A stretch of DNA of 44,229 nucleotides from Hyphomicrobiales bacterium (GTDB lineage: Bacteria; Pseudomonadota; Alphaproteobacteria; Rhizobiales; Devosiaceae): the NCBI GenBank assembly GCA_026981645.1, contig JALSII010000053.1, positions 1 to 44,229 of the forward strand. The letters run 5' to 3'. The position numbers and the translations under genes are program-made. The notes under the pieces are model-generated. The model searched no databases. It worked only from the letters and a program-made list of their open reading frames with translations, and had not been told where the DNA came from. Below are positions 34,876 through 43,287 of this stretch, piece after piece; within the stretch, counting starts at the first letter, position 1; each line of letters starts with the position of its first letter.

Positions 34876-36711
34876 TTATTTTTCTGCCCTTTTAGGGTCA
34901 GAAAAAATACTGGCGCCCCTGTCCGCCCGTCCCACATTTTCACGAAACCGGCCAAACAATTCCCGTCCCATGCCGAAATGGGAGCTACGCAAATCCTCGG
35001 TGGCCGGAGTGCGGGAGAGGAATTCCTTCTCGTCTCCCACAAATTCCAGTACCCCCACCCTGGCGTCCAGTCGGATAATGTCACCGTCCCTGATTTTGGC
35101 TATAGCCCCGCCCTCAAGGGCTTCGGGGGCGAGGTGAATGGCGGCAGGCACCTTGCCTGATGCGCCTGACATGCGTCCATCGGTTATCAGGGCCACCTGG
35201 TGCCCCCTATCCTGAAGAATACCCAGCAGGGGGGTAAGCTTGTGAAGTTCGGGCATGCCGATGGCACGGGGCCCCGAAAAGCGGATAACAGCTACCATAT
35301 CCCCGCTCAGTTCCCCGGCTTTGAACGCCTCCTGCAGCCCGTTCTGGGAGTGGAACACGCGGGCCGGGGCCTCTACAATCAGGTGTTCGGGTTTGAGCGC
35401 CGAGGTTTTAACAACCGCCTTGCCCAGATTACCCGCGAGCAGTTTGAGCCCGCCGTTTGCTGAAAAGGGATTATCAGCCGGGGCCAGAACCTTCGGCAGG
35501 GCCGATTTTTTAGGCGCAGGCTCAAAAACCAGCTCTCCTTCGATGAGTTTTGCCTCGATGCAATAGGCCTCAAGCCCCTCGCCGGCGACAGTTTTAACAT
35601 CGGAGTGCAAATAACCTCCGCCCAACAGTTCACGCATCAGAAAACCCATGCCTCCGGCAGCCTGAAAATGGTTCACATCGGCAACCCCGTTGGGATAAAT
35701 CCGGGTCATCAGAGGCACCACTTCGGAAAGTTCTGACATATCCTCCCAGGTCACGCGCAATCCGGCTGCCGCCGCGATAGCCACCAGATGCAGGGTGTGG
35801 TTGGTGGACCCCCCCGTTGCCAGCAGCCCAACCAGGCCGTTGACGATGGTCTTCTCATTCATCAACTCACCCAGCGGCGTTATCGCATCGCCCCCGTTGG
35901 CAAGCGCAACTGCCCTGTGCACAGCGGCCCGGGTCAGGGCATTTCGCAAAGGAGTGCCGGGGTTTACAAAAGACGAGCCAGGCAGATGCAGGCCCATGAT
36001 TTCCATGAGCATCTGATTGGAGTTGGCGGTGCCGTAAAAAGTGCAGGTGCCGGGGGAGTGGTAGGATTTGGCCTCGGCTTCGAGCAGTTCGGCCCGACCC
36101 ACCTTGCCCTCCATGAACAACTGGCGGATGCGGGACTTTTCATCATTGGGCAGGCCGGAAGGCATGGGCCCGGCGGGAATGAACACCGCAGGCAGGTGGC
36201 CAAAGGCCAGTGCCCCGATGAGCATACCGGGCACAATCTTGTCGCAGATACCTAAGTAAACCCCGGCATCAAACATGTTGTGAGACAGGGCGATGGCGGT
36301 TGCCATGGCAATCACGTCACGGGAAAAAAGCGACAGATCCATGCCGTCCTGGCCCTGCGTCACGCCATCGCACATGGCGGGAACGCCCCCTGCAACCTGT
36401 GCGGTGGCTTTCACCTCGCGGGCAGCCTTTTTGATGATTTCGGGATAATCCCCATAGGGCTGGTGGGCGGAAAGCATGTCATTATAGGATGTGACAATGG
36501 CCAGGTTAACCGCTCTGTCACCCGCCAGCGACGCCTTGTCCGATGGCGAGCAGGCAGCAAAACCATGGGCAAGATTTCCACAGCTCAGAATTGAGCGCTC
36601 AACACCTTTTTCCCCCTGGGCCTTCATGCGCCAGAGATAGTCGGCGCGGCTGATCTCGCTTCTGGCGGCAATGCGGGCAGTCACCCGTGCAACGACGTTA
36701 TTCATAGTCAT
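34876..36711 (-). CDS. edd: 6-Phosphogluconate dehydratase
   Basis: This is a 611-residue [4Fe-4S] dehydratase of the IlvD/Edd family that makes 2-keto-3-deoxy-6-phosphogluconate in the Entner-Doudoroff pathway. The two family signatures are visible: [14 protein letters not shown], whose Cys is a cluster ligand, and [18 protein letters not shown]. The C-terminal [24 protein letters not shown] is also typical. I chose ATG 36711, which has AGGA six bases upstream; the longer frame from 36744 would overlap pgl. It is the last gene of the zwf-pgl-edd run. eda, the aldolase for the next step, is not in the window. Confidence 0.96.
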   Translation of the reverse strand: MTMNNVVARVTARIAARSEISRADYLWRMKAQGEKGVERSILSCGNLAHGFAACSPSDKASLAGDRAVNLAIVTSYNDMLSAHQPYGDYPEIIKKAAREVKATAQVAGGVPAMCDGVTQGQDGMDLSLFSRDVIAMATAIALSHNMFDAGVYLGICDKIVPGMLIGALAFGHLPAVFIPAGPMPSGLPNDEKSRIRQLFMEGKVGRAELLEAEAKSYHSPGTCTFYGTANSNQMLMEIMGLHLPGSSFVNPGTPLRNALTRAAVHRAVALANGGDAITPLGELMNEKTIVNGLVGLLATGGSTNHTLHLVAIAAAAGLRVTWEDMSELSEVVPLMTRIYPNGVADVNHFQAAGGMGFLMRELLGGGYLHSDVKTVAGEGLEAYCIEAKLIEGELVFEPAPKKSALPKVLAPADNPFSANGGLKLLAGNLGKAVVKTSALKPEHLIVEAPARVFHSQNGLQEAFKAGELSGDMVAVIRFSGPRAIGMPELHKLTPLLGILQDRGHQVALITDGRMSGASGKVPAAIHLAPEALEGGAIAKIRDGDIIRLDARVGVLEFVGDEKEFLSRTPATEDLRSSHFGMGRELFGRFRENVGRADRGASIFSDPKRAEK

Positions 36712-36731
36712 GGTTTTCCTGAATTTGTTTT

Positions 36732-37427
36732 TTACGGGCACCAATAGACTTCAACCGGCCTGCTTTTTTGATTCAGCAGGGCCCGCACCGGCATTTCATC
36801 TATATCCTCGCCCGCCAGCGCACGCTCAAGAACCCGGGCCTTTTCATCCCCCTGAATATGAAGATAAATGTTCTGGGCGGTCAGAAGAAACGGCAGGGTG
36901 AGTGTTATACGCGGCTCTCCGGCCCCCGGCGCATTGATGGCGATGGCAGGGCCGGATTCATTCAGCGCAGCCTCCAGCGTGTCGCCGCCGGGGAAAAAGG
37001 ACGCAGTGTGCCCATCGCCTCCCATGCCAAAAATTGCGGCACTGAGTGACCGGGGCAGCTTTTTCAGAGCATTGTTGGTTTTGGCAACCCGTGTCTCATC
37101 CGGTGCGCGCCCGCCTGAAAAAAGGGGCACAAAATCAGCCGCCGCCGCCGGTCCCTGCAAAAGATTTTCCCTGACCAGGCGTGCATTGGAGCGTTCCGAA
37201 TTACCATCGACCCAGCGCTCGTCGACAAGCGTCACCATGACCTTGGACCAGTCCACATCATCATGGATGCTCAGCGCCCTGAAAAAAAGTTTTGGGGTTG
37301 AACCGCCGGACACCGCCAGAGAAGCCTTGCCGTTTTTGGCAATCGCGGACTTCAGATTGTCGGCCACAGCAAGGCCAAGGGCATGGGCCAGTTCACTGGC
37401 GCCGACAAAGTTTTTCTGTTTCATCAT
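36732..37427 (-). CDS. pgl: 6-Phosphogluconolactonase (DevB/SOL type)
   Basis: The product is a 231-residue enzyme that hydrolyses 6-phosphogluconolactone. Motifs are [16 protein letters not shown] (phosphate-binding), [21 protein letters not shown] and [16 protein letters not shown], all typical of the DevB family. The ATG at 37427 has AAGGGG upstream and is followed directly by a second ATG. It lies between zwf and edd, 20 bases before edd, so the three enzymes that turn glucose-6-phosphate into KDPG are encoded in pathway order. A 141-base gap with an imperfect tandem duplication precedes it. Confidence 0.96.
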   Translation of the reverse strand: MMKQKNFVGASELAHALGLAVADNLKSAIAKNGKASLAVSGGSTPKLFFRALSIHDDVDWSKVMVTLVDERWVDGNSERSNARLVRENLLQGPAAAADFVPLFSGGRAPDETRVAKTNNALKKLPRSLSAAIFGMGGDGHTASFFPGGDTLEAALNESGPAIAINAPGAGEPRITLTLPFLLTAQNIYLHIQGDEKARVLERALAGEDIDEMPVRALLNQKSRPVEVYWCP

Positions 37428-37452
37428 GGCGTGCCCCTTTTGCCTGTTTGCG

Positions 37453-37568
37453 CGTCTGCTGCCCAAACACAAAACCGGTTCGTAACTCTTGCTGGCAGCG
37501 CCAAGGGCTCTTTACGCTTCTGCTGCCGAAACGCACAACCGGGGGCCACTTTTGTTGGCAGTGCTCTT
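37453..37568. repeat. Imperfect tandem duplication in the zwf-pgl gap
   Basis: Two diverged copies, 37453-37512 and 37515-37568, each read roughly CGYTTCTGCTGCCNAAAC, then a CACAACCGG-like stretch, then TTGYTGGCAG and end in GCTCTT. They fill most of the gap between the zwf stop and pgl. The copies differ by several substitutions and a 6-base indel, so the duplication is old. A structured RNA or regulatory target within the operon leader of pgl is possible. Confidence 0.6.
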
Positions 37569-39053
37569 CTAATAATCACTTTCCTCATGCCAGGTGCGGC
37601 CGTCGCGCTCAATCAGCGCCACCGAGCCGGTGGGGCCCCAGGTCCCGGCGGTATAGGGCTGGGGTGGTTCGGGCGCCTCGTCCCAGGCCTGCCTTATGGG
37701 GTCTACCCATTTCCAGGCCGCCTCCAGTTCGTCGCGGCGCATGAACAGGGTCTGATTGCCGCGGATGATGTCGAGCAACAGACGCTCATAGGCGTCCGGG
37801 GTGCGCTGCTCGAACTCCTCGGCAAAACTCAGATTGAGATTAACCTCGCGCAGACGCATGCCTCCGGGGCCGGGGTCCTTTATCATCATGAACAGCTTCA
37901 CGCCCTCATCAGGTTGCAGGCGAATGACCAGCTTGTTGGCCTGGGGCACTCCTTGGGCCCGGGTAAATATGGAATGGGGGATCTGGCTGAACTGGATGAC
38001 GATTTCGGACATGCGGGTGGCCAGGCGTTTGCCGGTGCGGATGTAAAACGGTACTCCGGCCCAGCGCCAGTTTTCAACCTCCGCCTTGATGGCGACAAAA
38101 GTCTCGGTATGCGAACCTTTTTTATCCTCGGGCAGTTCGTCCTGATAAGAGGCGACCTCCACCGAACCCGAGCGCACTCCACGATACTGACCGCGCACCG
38201 AATTTCTCTTAAGATCCTCGCCCACAATGGGCTTGAGGGCCCTGAGCACTTTAAGCTTTTCGTCCCTTAAGGCATTGGCATCATCCGAAGCGGGGGGTTC
38301 CATGGCCACCAGGCACAAAAGCTGCAGGATATGGTTTTGAATCATATCCCGCAAAGCGCCGCTGTCATCATAATAGCCGCGGGTGCCTGCACCCACCGAT
38401 TCGGCAACCGTTATCTGCACATGGTCGATATGGGCGGCGTTCCAGATGGGTTCGAACATGGTGTTGGCGAATCTGAGCGCCAGCAGGTTCTGCACCGTCT
38501 CCTTGCCCAGATAATGATCGATACGGTAAACTTGGTCTTCGCTGAAGGCTGCACCCACCGCATCGTTTATTTCTATGGACGAGGTCAGATCATGACCCAG
38601 TGGCTTTTCAAGCACCACTCGCGCATCCGGGCGGCAATAGCCCTTTTTGGTCAGATACCTGGAAATGGGAGCAAAAAGGCTCGGCGCTACCGCCAGATAA
38701 AAAGCGCGCACAATATCCGTGTCTTCGCGCAGTTTGTCGCTCAACTCGGCCCAGTCATCCTCACTGGTCACATCGTTGGCCACATAACAAAAGCAGCTGA
38801 CAAAACGCTCGATTATTTCGGGGTCCAGAAAATCCTCATGAACAAATTCATTTACCGAGGCACGCGCAATTTCGCGCATTTTTTTGTCGTCCCATTTGGA
38901 ACGAGACACCCCGATAATGCGCGAGCGTTCATCGAACTGGCCATCCCGGAAACGATAATAGAGCGCCGGGATGAGCTTGCGCTTGGTCAGGTCGCCGGTG
39001 GCACCAAATACCACATAGTCGAACGGGGGGACCGGAATATATTTCAAAGACAA
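37569..39053 (-). CDS. zwf: Glucose-6-phosphate 1-dehydrogenase
   Basis: This 494-residue NADP-dependent enzyme oxidises glucose-6-phosphate to the lactone. The coenzyme loop VFGATGDLTKRKLIPALY is at the N-terminus and the active-site signature RIDHYLGKETVQNL, with the catalytic His and Lys, near residue 175. The C-terminus (WVDPIRQAWDE, AGTWGPTGS) is typical. No ATG lies near the start, so translation must begin at TTG 39053, with GGGAG seven bases upstream. It is downstream of a BadF-type kinase that may supply its substrate. Confidence 0.97.
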   Translation of the reverse strand: MSLKYIPVPPFDYVVFGATGDLTKRKLIPALYYRFRDGQFDERSRIIGVSRSKWDDKKMREIARASVNEFVHEDFLDPEIIERFVSCFCYVANDVTSEDDWAELSDKLREDTDIVRAFYLAVAPSLFAPISRYLTKKGYCRPDARVVLEKPLGHDLTSSIEINDAVGAAFSEDQVYRIDHYLGKETVQNLLALRFANTMFEPIWNAAHIDHVQITVAESVGAGTRGYYDDSGALRDMIQNHILQLLCLVAMEPPASDDANALRDEKLKVLRALKPIVGEDLKRNSVRGQYRGVRSGSVEVASYQDELPEDKKGSHTETFVAIKAEVENWRWAGVPFYIRTGKRLATRMSEIVIQFSQIPHSIFTRAQGVPQANKLVIRLQPDEGVKLFMMIKDPGPGGMRLREVNLNLSFAEEFEQRTPDAYERLLLDIIRGNQTLFMRRDELEAAWKWVDPIRQAWDEAPEPPQPYTAGTWGPTGSVALIERDGRTWHEESDY

Positions 39054-39109
39054 TTCAAAACTCCCTGAAGAGCGGGTGGGAACAAAGGGGCGAGAATGAA
39101 GGCGCGCGT

Positions 39110-40063
39110 TCAGGCATCATTAAAAGCCATGCGAGCCAGAATCAGCGCTCCGTGCAGGGGCCCGGCTTTGGGCTCAACGATGATATCTCCATATTTTTCC
39201 TTGATGAGAGGGTGCAGGCGCTGGCCCAGCCCCCCGACAAGCGCAAGCGCCTTTGTGCCGCGGGCGGTGAACCAGCTGATATAGGTGTCGATGGCCTCAA
39301 GCTCAAATTCCAGCAATTCCTTTGCGACAGCATCCCCCAACTCAAGATGTTCGAAAACAAGCGGCACGAACCGGCCGTAATCTGTGGGCCGGGCGTGACG
39401 GGAAAAACCATGATCTCCTGCAAGTCCGCCACCCCCTTCATGCAGGGCGTCAGCCATGGCGTCGGGGTTGTCAAACGACCAGGCCATCATCTTGCCGGGA
39501 TCGTTGTCAAAGCGGGCCATGACGGCTTTTGTCAGCGGAGTTGACTGGGTCATGCCCTCGTGGGCCATCACGCTTTTCCGCAACAGCTCGCGCCCCAGTA
39601 TTGCGCCCGACATGGCGTCTCCGATGAGAAACCCCCAACCGCCGACCTGAAGTTTTTTACCCTTCACCATGCCAAACCCGGCTGAACCGGTGCCGATTAT
39701 CAGCACCGCGCCATCTTCGCCCTCATGGGCACCGGCGCGGGCAATATCCACATCGTCAAGCACTTCAAGGCTGGCGAAGGGAAAGTCGCGTGCGCCAAAG
39801 GCCAGGCGGGCCGATTGCAGGCGCGCTCCGGCCATGCCAAAGCAGGCATAGGTGTTCTTGGCTTCGGCCACATCCATTCCGGCGCGCTCAAACACTTTGG
39901 GTATGGCGTCGAGAATGGTTTCGTAGGCCGCCTCCCCGTCGCGCAGTTGCAGATTGACAGGGCTGTTGACAACAAGCTCTGCCAATGTGCCCAGATTCTC
40001 GTCTGCGAGGCGCATCCGGCACTTGGTGCCCCCGCCATCAACGCCCAAAAATAGCTGCGGCAA
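39110..40063 (-). CDS. BadF/BadG/BcrA-type sugar kinase (N-acetylglucosamine, glucosamine or glucose kinase)
   Basis: This 317-residue ASKHA-fold kinase has the phosphate-1 loop FLGVDGGGTKCRMRL at the N-terminus, VLIIGTGSAGFGMV as phosphate-2, VGGWGFLIGDAMSGAILGRE and the adenosine-binding ALVGGLGQRLHPLI. Those motifs fit the eukaryote-like NagK/GspK group. Translation starts at TTG 40063 (GGAG eight bases upstream), because the next ATG codon would remove the phosphate loop. The operon position before zwf-pgl-edd suggests it phosphorylates glucose or glucosamine for the Entner-Doudoroff route. It might instead be a cell-wall GlcNAc or MurNAc recycling kinase. Confidence 0.88.
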   Translation of the reverse strand: MPQLFLGVDGGGTKCRMRLADENLGTLAELVVNSPVNLQLRDGEAAYETILDAIPKVFERAGMDVAEAKNTYACFGMAGARLQSARLAFGARDFPFASLEVLDDVDIARAGAHEGEDGAVLIIGTGSAGFGMVKGKKLQVGGWGFLIGDAMSGAILGRELLRKSVMAHEGMTQSTPLTKAVMARFDNDPGKMMAWSFDNPDAMADALHEGGGGLAGDHGFSRHARPTDYGRFVPLVFEHLELGDAVAKELLEFELEAIDTYISWFTARGTKALALVGGLGQRLHPLIKEKYGDIIVEPKAGPLHGALILARMAFNDA

Positions 40064-40152
40064 TCCTTGCGCTCCAAGCCTTTGTTTGTCGGCCCTCGAC
40101 CGTTAAGGCTGTGGGACCAATTTGGGGCGACGATAGAGTGAAAACCTCTGTT

Positions 40153-40175
40153 GGGAAAGCCTTTTTGACTTTCCC
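40153..40175. promoter_or_regulatory. Inverted repeat between the sugar kinase and cobU
   Basis: GGGAAAG-N9-CTTTCCC is a perfect 7-base inverted repeat in the 232-base divergent gap between the kinase (minus) and cobU (plus). It may be an operator of either gene or a hairpin. The gap also holds two CACAGGT copies near 40195 and 40250. No full cobalamin riboswitch was recognised. Confidence 0.4.
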
Positions 40176-40295
40176 GCGCAAACAATATCCGTGCACAGGT
40201 CAGCCATGTGTTCTATAAGATGGCAGGCTTTGAAAAGTGCATACGCACCCACAGGTGACAGATTACCCAAACGTTTTGGGCAGGGAAGGTTTTTT

Positions 40296-40829
40296 TTGCA
40301 AAACGGGCATGCACTCATTCTGGGCGGCGCGCGCTCCGGCAAAAGCCGGTTCGGCGAAAAAGTGGCGCTGAAACTCAGCCCCTCCCCGGCCTATATCGCC
40401 ACCGCCAATGCCGGTGACGCCGAGATGAAAAAGCGCATTGCTGAGCACAAATCCAACCGCTCCACCCGGTTTACCACCTTTGAAGAGCCGCTTCATCTGG
40501 CCGGGGCCATCACCGAAGCCGCGCTTGAGCATGAAGCAATATTGGTGGATTGCCTGACCCTGTGGCTGAGCAATCTTATGTTTTCAGAGGACGGGGCGGT
40601 GGACGAGGGCATAAAAGAACTTCTGGCAGTGCTAAAAAAAACCAGCAGCGCAAGAATTATCCTTATCTCCAACGAGGTGGGACAGGGCATCGTGCCCGAC
40701 AACAAGCTGGCGCGAGAGTTTCGCGACGAAGCGGGTCTGATGCACCAGCAGGTCGCATCGGTCTCAGAAAATGTGGTTTTTGTAACGGCTGGAATACCCG
40801 TTGCACTCAAGGGAAGCCTCTGCCCCTAA
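40296..40829 (+). CDS. cobU: Bifunctional adenosylcobinamide kinase/adenosylcobinamide-phosphate guanylyltransferase
   Basis: The product (CobP in Pseudomonas naming) has 177 residues. It phosphorylates adenosylcobinamide and transfers GMP to it in the late B12 pathway. The P-loop LILGGARSGKSRFGE is at the N-terminus, the guanylylated His is in RIAEHKSNR, and VDCLTLWLSNLMF and ISNEVGQGIVPDNKLAREFRDEAG are typical. I prefer TTG 40296 with GGGAAGG upstream; the ATG at 40191 would add 35 unconserved residues. It converges with cbiB, four bases between stops, and stands on the opposite strand from the other cobalamin genes. Confidence 0.93.
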   Translation: MQNGHALILGGARSGKSRFGEKVALKLSPSPAYIATANAGDAEMKKRIAEHKSNRSTRFTTFEEPLHLAGAITEAALEHEAILVDCLTLWLSNLMFSEDGAVDEGIKELLAVLKKTSSARIILISNEVGQGIVPDNKLAREFRDEAGLMHQQVASVSENVVFVTAGIPVALKGSLCP

Positions 40830-40833
40830 AGCC

Positions 40834-41790
40834 TCATATCTGGCCCAGCGCAACCAGCCCCACCAGCACCAGCGCAATGGTTGCCATGACTTCAAACAGG
40901 CGCAGGGCCCGGTAAATATCCAGCGCTCCCAGGTCGCGCCTTCCATCGCCCATTTTTGGCAGGTCCAGCGTCTTGCCGCCATAATTTCGCGGGCCGCCAA
41001 GACCAAACCCCAGCGCTCCGGCCAGCGCCGCCTCGGGCCAACCGGCATTGGGTGAGGCATGTTTTGGCGCATCGCGTTTTGCGCTCTCCCATGCGCGCTG
41101 CACGGCCTTGTCCGCATCAAAGCGCGCGGCCAGCGCATAAAGAATTGCTGTCAGCCGTGCGGGCAGCCAGTTGACCACATCGTCCAGTTTTGCACTGGCC
41201 CAGCCGAAATCAACAAACCGCAGAGTCTTGTGCCCGACCATGGAATCGGCGGTGTTGATGGCCTTGTAGACAATTATCCCGGGCAATCCGAGCAGGGCAA
41301 ACCAGAACAGGGGAGCAATCACCCCGTCCGAGCTGTTTTCGGCAAGGCTTTCGATGGCGGCGCGGGAAATCTCCGCCTCGTCCAGCCCATCGGTATCACG
41401 TCCCACAATATGGGACACCGCTTCACGTCCACGCTCCAGCGACTGGCCGGTTTCTTCAGCCACCCGGGCCACAGACTTTGCCAGTTCATTATGGGCGAGC
41501 AGAGTTGAGGCCAAAACCGCTTCGGCAACAAAAGCGTAAGGAATGCTCTGAAGCAGAAGCCCGATGACCGCAGAAACGCTCAGCGAGGCAGCAATCAGCA
41601 GTGCCAGCATCACCACCCCTGCGTCCCGCCGCTCGGCCGGGGGGGCATCGGGCCGGTTCAGCCGTTTCTCCAGAAAGGCAATCAATGCACCCTGCCAGAT
41701 GACCGGATGCCCGATGGCCCGGGTCAGCCAGTCGGGATAGGGCACAAAGCGGTCTATGAGCATGGCCAGAAATGCGGCGGGGAAGAACAT
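40834..41790 (-). CDS. cbiB: Adenosylcobinamide-phosphate synthase (CbiB/CobD)
   Basis: This 318-residue inner-membrane protein attaches the aminopropanol linker to adenosylcobyric acid. It has several hydrophobic helices and the family blocks HPVIWQGALIAFLEKRLNR, ISRAAIESLAENSSDGVIAPLFW and VYKAINTADSMVGHK, plus FGWASAKLDDVVNWLPARL. It starts 9 bases after the cobQ stop. A weak ribosome-binding site precedes ATG 41790; ATG 41763 would shorten the first helix. Known as CobD in Rhizobium and Pseudomonas and CbiB in enteric bacteria. Confidence 0.95.
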   Translation of the reverse strand: MFFPAAFLAMLIDRFVPYPDWLTRAIGHPVIWQGALIAFLEKRLNRPDAPPAERRDAGVVMLALLIAASLSVSAVIGLLLQSIPYAFVAEAVLASTLLAHNELAKSVARVAEETGQSLERGREAVSHIVGRDTDGLDEAEISRAAIESLAENSSDGVIAPLFWFALLGLPGIIVYKAINTADSMVGHKTLRFVDFGWASAKLDDVVNWLPARLTAILYALAARFDADKAVQRAWESAKRDAPKHASPNAGWPEAALAGALGFGLGGPRNYGGKTLDLPKMGDGRRDLGALDIYRALRLFEVMATIALVLVGLVALGQI

Positions 41791-41799
41791 GGATCAGGT

Positions 41800-43287
41800 T
41801 TACTTCAGTTGCGGGGGACGCGCCAGCGCCAGCAGGGCATCCAGATTGAGATATTGCTCAAGATGTTCACCAAGCTGGTCAAGAACCTGTTCAATCTGGT
41901 GTTCATAATTCAGGGCGCCTGCACGTTTTGCCCCGAGTTCCTTCAGAAACCGCCCGCGAAAACCATCAGCCACAAAAAGCCCGTGCAGATAGGTGCCATA
42001 AACCAGTCCGTCAGCAGAGATGGCGCCCTCCGGCGTGCCTCCGACAAGGGCAAAGGGGCGCTTTGTGTCGGGGCCGGAAGTTTCTCCCAAATGCATGTGG
42101 TATCCGCTCAGGGGTGTTCCGAATCTAGCGTCGCTCCCCTCTTCAATGCGCAATTGCTTGGCCGGGGCCAGAATGGTTTTGGCCTGCAACAGGCCCAGCC
42201 CTTCGCTGGTTCCCGCCTCCCCTTCCAGCCCGTCAGGGTCAGAAATTGTTTGCCCCAGCATCTGGAACCCCCCGCACAGCCCCAGCACCGGGCGCCCGGC
42301 ACGCAGATGGGCCTTGATATCAGTGTCCCAACCCTGCTGGCGCAAAAACGCCAAATCGGCGCGGGTGGATTTGGAGCCGGGGATGATAATCAGGTCGGCC
42401 TCGCGCGGCAGGGGGGTGCCGGATTGCACAATAAGGACCTCAACTTCAGGCTCGGCTCTTAAGGGGTCCAGATCGTCAAAATTGGCGATGCGCGGCAGGC
42501 GCGGCACTGCAATGAGAATCTGCTTTTTCCCGTTCGGGTTTTCCGTTGACTCTCGCAGACCCAGAATGTCCTCTGCCGGCAAGAGTCTGGCGTTCTCAAA
42601 GAAGGGTATGGGCCCAAAACAGGGGCGGCCGGTACGCTTTTCTATCTCAAGGCGTCCCTCTTCGAACAGGGAGGGGTCACCCTGAAACCGGTTGACGATG
42701 GTTGCAACGGTCAGCGCCGCGTCCTCCTCCTCAATCACTTCAAACGTGCCGACAAGCGAAGCGATGACCCCGCCCCGGGCGATATCGCCAAGCACTGCCA
42801 CCGGCACACTGGCAGCGCGGGCAAAGCCGAAATTGGCGATGTCATTATGCCTGAGATTGATTTCCGAGGCGCTGCCCGCCCCCTCGACCAGCACCAGGTC
42901 AGCACTGGCGCTGAGTTCTGAAAAAGCCTCAAGCACCGGAGCCAGATATTGCCCGCGTGTGGCAAAATACTCCCGCGCCGGCATCGAGCCGACACGCTTT
43001 CCACGTACGATAACCTGGGCGCCGGTTTCATGCTCGGGCTTGAGCAGCACCGGGTTCATGGCCGTTGTGGGTTCTTGTTCTGCGGCGCGCGCCTGCAATG
43101 CCTGAGCGCGTCCGATTTCGCCTCCATCACCGGTGACCGCTGCGTTGTTGGACATGTTCTGGGGCTTGAAGGGCATGACCCTGAGACCCCGTCGCACAAA
43201 AGCCCGGCACAACCCGGCAACAATCAGCGACTTGCCCACATCCGAGCCGGTGCCCATTATCATCAGTGCGCGAGGGTCAGGACTCAT
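41800..43287 (-). CDS. cobQ: Cobyric acid synthase
   Basis: The product is a 495-residue glutamine-dependent amidotransferase that amidates four side chains of adenosylcobyrinate a,c-diamide. The N-terminal dethiobiotin-synthetase-like ATP site is [19 protein letters not shown], followed by [12 protein letters not shown]. The C-terminal glutaminase part has the nucleophilic Cys in [12 protein letters not shown] and the [12 protein letters not shown] with a catalytic His. Its ATG overlaps the cobB stop (ATGA), with GGAGG upstream inside cobB, so cobB, cobQ and cbiB form a coupled run. Confidence 0.97.
   Translation of the reverse strand: MSPDPRALMIMGTGSDVGKSLIVAGLCRAFVRRGLRVMPFKPQNMSNNAAVTGDGGEIGRAQALQARAAEQEPTTAMNPVLLKPEHETGAQVIVRGKRVGSMPAREYFATRGQYLAPVLEAFSELSASADLVLVEGAGSASEINLRHNDIANFGFARAASVPVAVLGDIARGGVIASLVGTFEVIEEEDAALTVATIVNRFQGDPSLFEEGRLEIEKRTGRPCFGPIPFFENARLLPAEDILGLRESTENPNGKKQILIAVPRLPRIANFDDLDPLRAEPEVEVLIVQSGTPLPREADLIIIPGSKSTRADLAFLRQQGWDTDIKAHLRAGRPVLGLCGGFQMLGQTISDPDGLEGEAGTSEGLGLLQAKTILAPAKQLRIEEGSDARFGTPLSGYHMHLGETSGPDTKRPFALVGGTPEGAISADGLVYGTYLHGLFVADGFRGRFLKELGAKRAGALNYEHQIEQVLDQLGEHLEQYLNLDALLALARPPQLK

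Noticed and set aside
34876..34908. Hairpin TTTTTCTG..CAGAAAAA at the convergent ends of the coiled-coil gene and edd
   Set aside because: Its T-run lies on the 5' side and A-run on the 3' side on both strands, the opposite of an intrinsic terminator; it is also inside the edd coding end.
40191..40295. ATG 40191 as the cobU start and a cobalamin riboswitch in the same leader
   Set aside because: The extra 35 residues precede the P-loop that normally lies at the N-terminus, and the riboswitch core was not seen.
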